64,000 bases of DNA from Hyphomicrobiales bacterium. GTDB taxonomy: Bacteria > Pseudomonadota > Alphaproteobacteria > Rhizobiales > Rhizobiaceae. The translations under genes were made by a program, and so were the position numbers. Below the pieces are notes generated by a model that saw only the letters and a program-made list of their open reading frames with translations, searched no databases and had not been told where the DNA came from. Below, one piece after another: positions 62,951 to 64,000 of the stretch (within the stretch, counting starts at the first letter, position 1; every line of letters starts with the position of its first letter). The stretch lies in contig UCKS01000017.1 in NCBI GenBank assembly GCA_900473045.1, forward strand, positions 188,069-252,068, in the 5' to 3' direction.

Positions 62951-63030
62951 CAGGTCTCTCCTCCCGGGATTCGCCCACCCGGATGTCCTGAAAAAACACC
63001 TCAACAAAGGGTCGGCAAAATTTTGTTTGT

Positions 63031-63049
63031 AAGGTTGTCTGATAACCTT
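63031..63049. promoter_or_regulatory. GntR-type operator in divergent promoter
   Basis: AAGGTTGTCTGATAACCTT has 6-bp inverted arms (AAGGTT/AACCTT) around GTCTGAT. The core TTGTCTGATAA resembles operators of FadR-subfamily GntR repressors. It lies 81 bp before denD and 109 bp before the FAD oxidase, so it could control both. No intact GntR gene lies in the window. Confidence 0.6.
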
Positions 63050-63157
63050 ATATGGTCCACTTGAAAACAGAATTTTGGAACGCCTACGGAAAAATCTCCT
63101 GCCCTTCGAAAGAGGACAGACGGTCTCGAAGCGGCGGTCCGGAGGAAAGGCAAGGCA

Positions 63158-64000
63158 ATGAGGGCCGACGTCATCAACATATCTGCGGGTCTGCAGGCAT
63201 CCTTGTGCGCGACATTGACCAGCGACATTGTGCTGACGGACCCAGATGAAATGCTGCGCTTCTGCCGGGACTGGCATGGCGATGTGACCAGTGGCGCTGT
63301 TGCGGTGCTGCGCCCGCGCACAACCGAAGACGTTGCCGCCGCAGTTCGAGCCTGCCGCGACCTCGGGCTTTCGATCGTGCCTCAGGGCGGGAATACCGGA
63401 CTGGTTCTGGGCGGCATTCCCGACAAGCCGGGGAGCCAGGTGGTTCTCAGCCTCGAACGCATGGCCACCATCCGCAACATCGACGCGGATGATTTTTCCG
63501 CCGTTGTCGAAGCCGGCTGCATCCTGTCGGAGCTCAAAGACCGGGTCGCTGAAAAGGACATGTATTTCCCGCTGGCGCTCGGCGCCCAGGGCTCCTGCTG
63601 CATCGGCGGCAATGTCTCCACCAATGCTGGCGGCATCAACGTCCTGCGCTATGGCATGACGCGCGAGCTGGTATTGGGAATGGAAGTTGTGCTGCCCGAC
63701 GGCACGATATTCAATGGCCTGTCGACCCTGCGCAAGGACAATCGCGGTATCGACCTGAAGCAACTTTTCATCGGCGCGGAAGGTACGCTCGGCGTCATCA
63801 CTGCCGTGTCGATCAAGCTGATGCCTTTCCCGGATCAGGTAGCGACCGCCCTGCTTGGGCTGAACTCTCTTGGGGATGCCATCAAACTCTATCGACGCGC
63901 CCGGCGCGAATGCTGCGACCTGATGTCGGCCTTCGAATTCATGCCGCCGCTGGCCTTCGTTCTGGCAAGGGAAGCGATCCCCGATCTGCCGATGCCGTTT
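63158..64000 (+). CDS. FAD-linked oxidase (GlcD / D-2-hydroxyacid dehydrogenase type), partial
   Basis: 281 residues are present before the window ends; about 470 are expected. The PCMH FAD-binding domain shows VLRPRTTEDVAAAVRACRDL, VPQGGNTGLVLGG near residue 77, a conserved ALGAQGSCCIGGNVSTNAGGI near residue 145 and FIGAEGTLGVITAVSIKLMPFP near residue 205. It resembles D-lactate/D-2-hydroxyglutarate dehydrogenases. The ATG at 63158 follows GGAGGAAAGGCA. It is divergent from the DenD-like operon with a shared operator, which suggests oxidation of a hydroxy acid in the same pathway. Confidence 0.9.
   Translation, partial: MRADVINISAGLQASLCATLTSDIVLTDPDEMLRFCRDWHGDVTSGAVAVLRPRTTEDVAAAVRACRDLGLSIVPQGGNTGLVLGGIPDKPGSQVVLSLERMATIRNIDADDFSAVVEAGCILSELKDRVAEKDMYFPLALGAQGSCCIGGNVSTNAGGINVLRYGMTRELVLGMEVVLPDGTIFNGLSTLRKDNRGIDLKQLFIGAEGTLGVITAVSIKLMPFPDQVATALLGLNSLGDAIKLYRRARRECCDLMSAFEFMPPLAFVLAREAIPDLPMPF

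Noticed and set aside
62951-63763. N-terminal extension of the DenD-like protein by 271 residues
   Set aside because: The extension is antisense to the FAD-linked oxidase, and a strong ribosome-binding site precedes the ATG at 62950.
1-64000. Anti-phage system, CRISPR array, prophage or complete insertion sequence
   Set aside because: No repeats with regular spacing, no transposase or integrase motifs and no defence-type nuclease or NTPase sets were found; the many relics look like decay in place.

Overview
The window reads as accessory DNA from a Rhizobiaceae-type alphaproteobacterium (Rhizobium, Neorhizobium or Agrobacterium relative). Reasons: the GC-rich coding style, a Rhizobium-type intergenic palindromic repeat at about 2.3 kb, HWE-family histidine kinases, a DUF2256 protein, a possible DUF982 remnant, an Agp2-like phytochrome relic, and a polyamine-type ABC operon next to short-chain dehydrogenases. 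No rRNA, complete tRNA, CRISPR array or intact transposon was seen. Many genes are decayed (at least six clear pseudogenes or relics), as expected for a plasmid, chromid or genomic island. The taxonomic call is inference from gene content.

Layout. 0-4.7 kb (-): polyamine/opine-type ABC importer (ATPase, Tat-type binding protein, two permeases) ending in an SDR that leaves the window, with a divergent LuxR-type regulator at 4.9 kb. 5.7-9.7 kb: relic of an FAD oxidoreductase, an MFS transporter, an ArsR/SRPBCC set with one broken SRPBCC gene, and a broken GntR regulator. 9.9-19.4 kb (+): two tandem molybdenum hydroxylase operons of the PaoABC type, followed by one XdhC/PaoD chaperone and one MocA-like cytidylyltransferase that could serve both. 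20-25.4 kb: NmrA-type protein, EutQ-like cupin, a dead HWE kinase, a lone receiver protein, and a PAS hybrid histidine kinase translationally coupled to an RsbQ-like alpha/beta hydrolase. 26.3-29.2 kb: cytochrome P450, divergent TetR regulator, P-loop kinase-like protein.

29.8-41.2 kb is a coherent stress/redox block: an FdhF/YdeP-type molybdopterin oxidoreductase, MFS exporter, FAD monooxygenase, a cNMP-domain plus thioredoxin-reductase-like flavoprotein, a UBP zinc-finger protein, a receiver protein, a FixJ/NodW-type regulator with its membrane histidine kinase, Dps, and a chloroperoxidase-type hydrolase. Three intergenic regions in this block (before fdhF/MFS, before the receiver gene, before dps) carry the same 19-21 bp sequence. 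I propose it as the operator of the FixJ-like regulator.

41.7-51.1 kb is signalling-gene territory with heavy decay: an FAD/NAD(P)-binding protein, a truncated Mn-catalase start, a phytochrome-HWE-receiver gene broken by at least five frame changes, an intact PAS-HWE kinase, DUF2256, a receiver protein, and a hybrid kinase split by a frameshift at its N-box. 51.4-58.6 kb holds regulator/enzyme pairs (LysR with NTF2-like and SDR; OhrR-like MarR with secreted hydrolase and GMC oxidoreductase; HxlR with methyltransferase). 59.3-64 kb is a sugar-acid catabolic locus (IlvD/Edd dehydratase, 3-hydroxyisobutyrate-type dehydrogenase, DenD-like dehydrogenase, divergent FAD-linked oxidase) with a probable GntR operator between the divergent arms.
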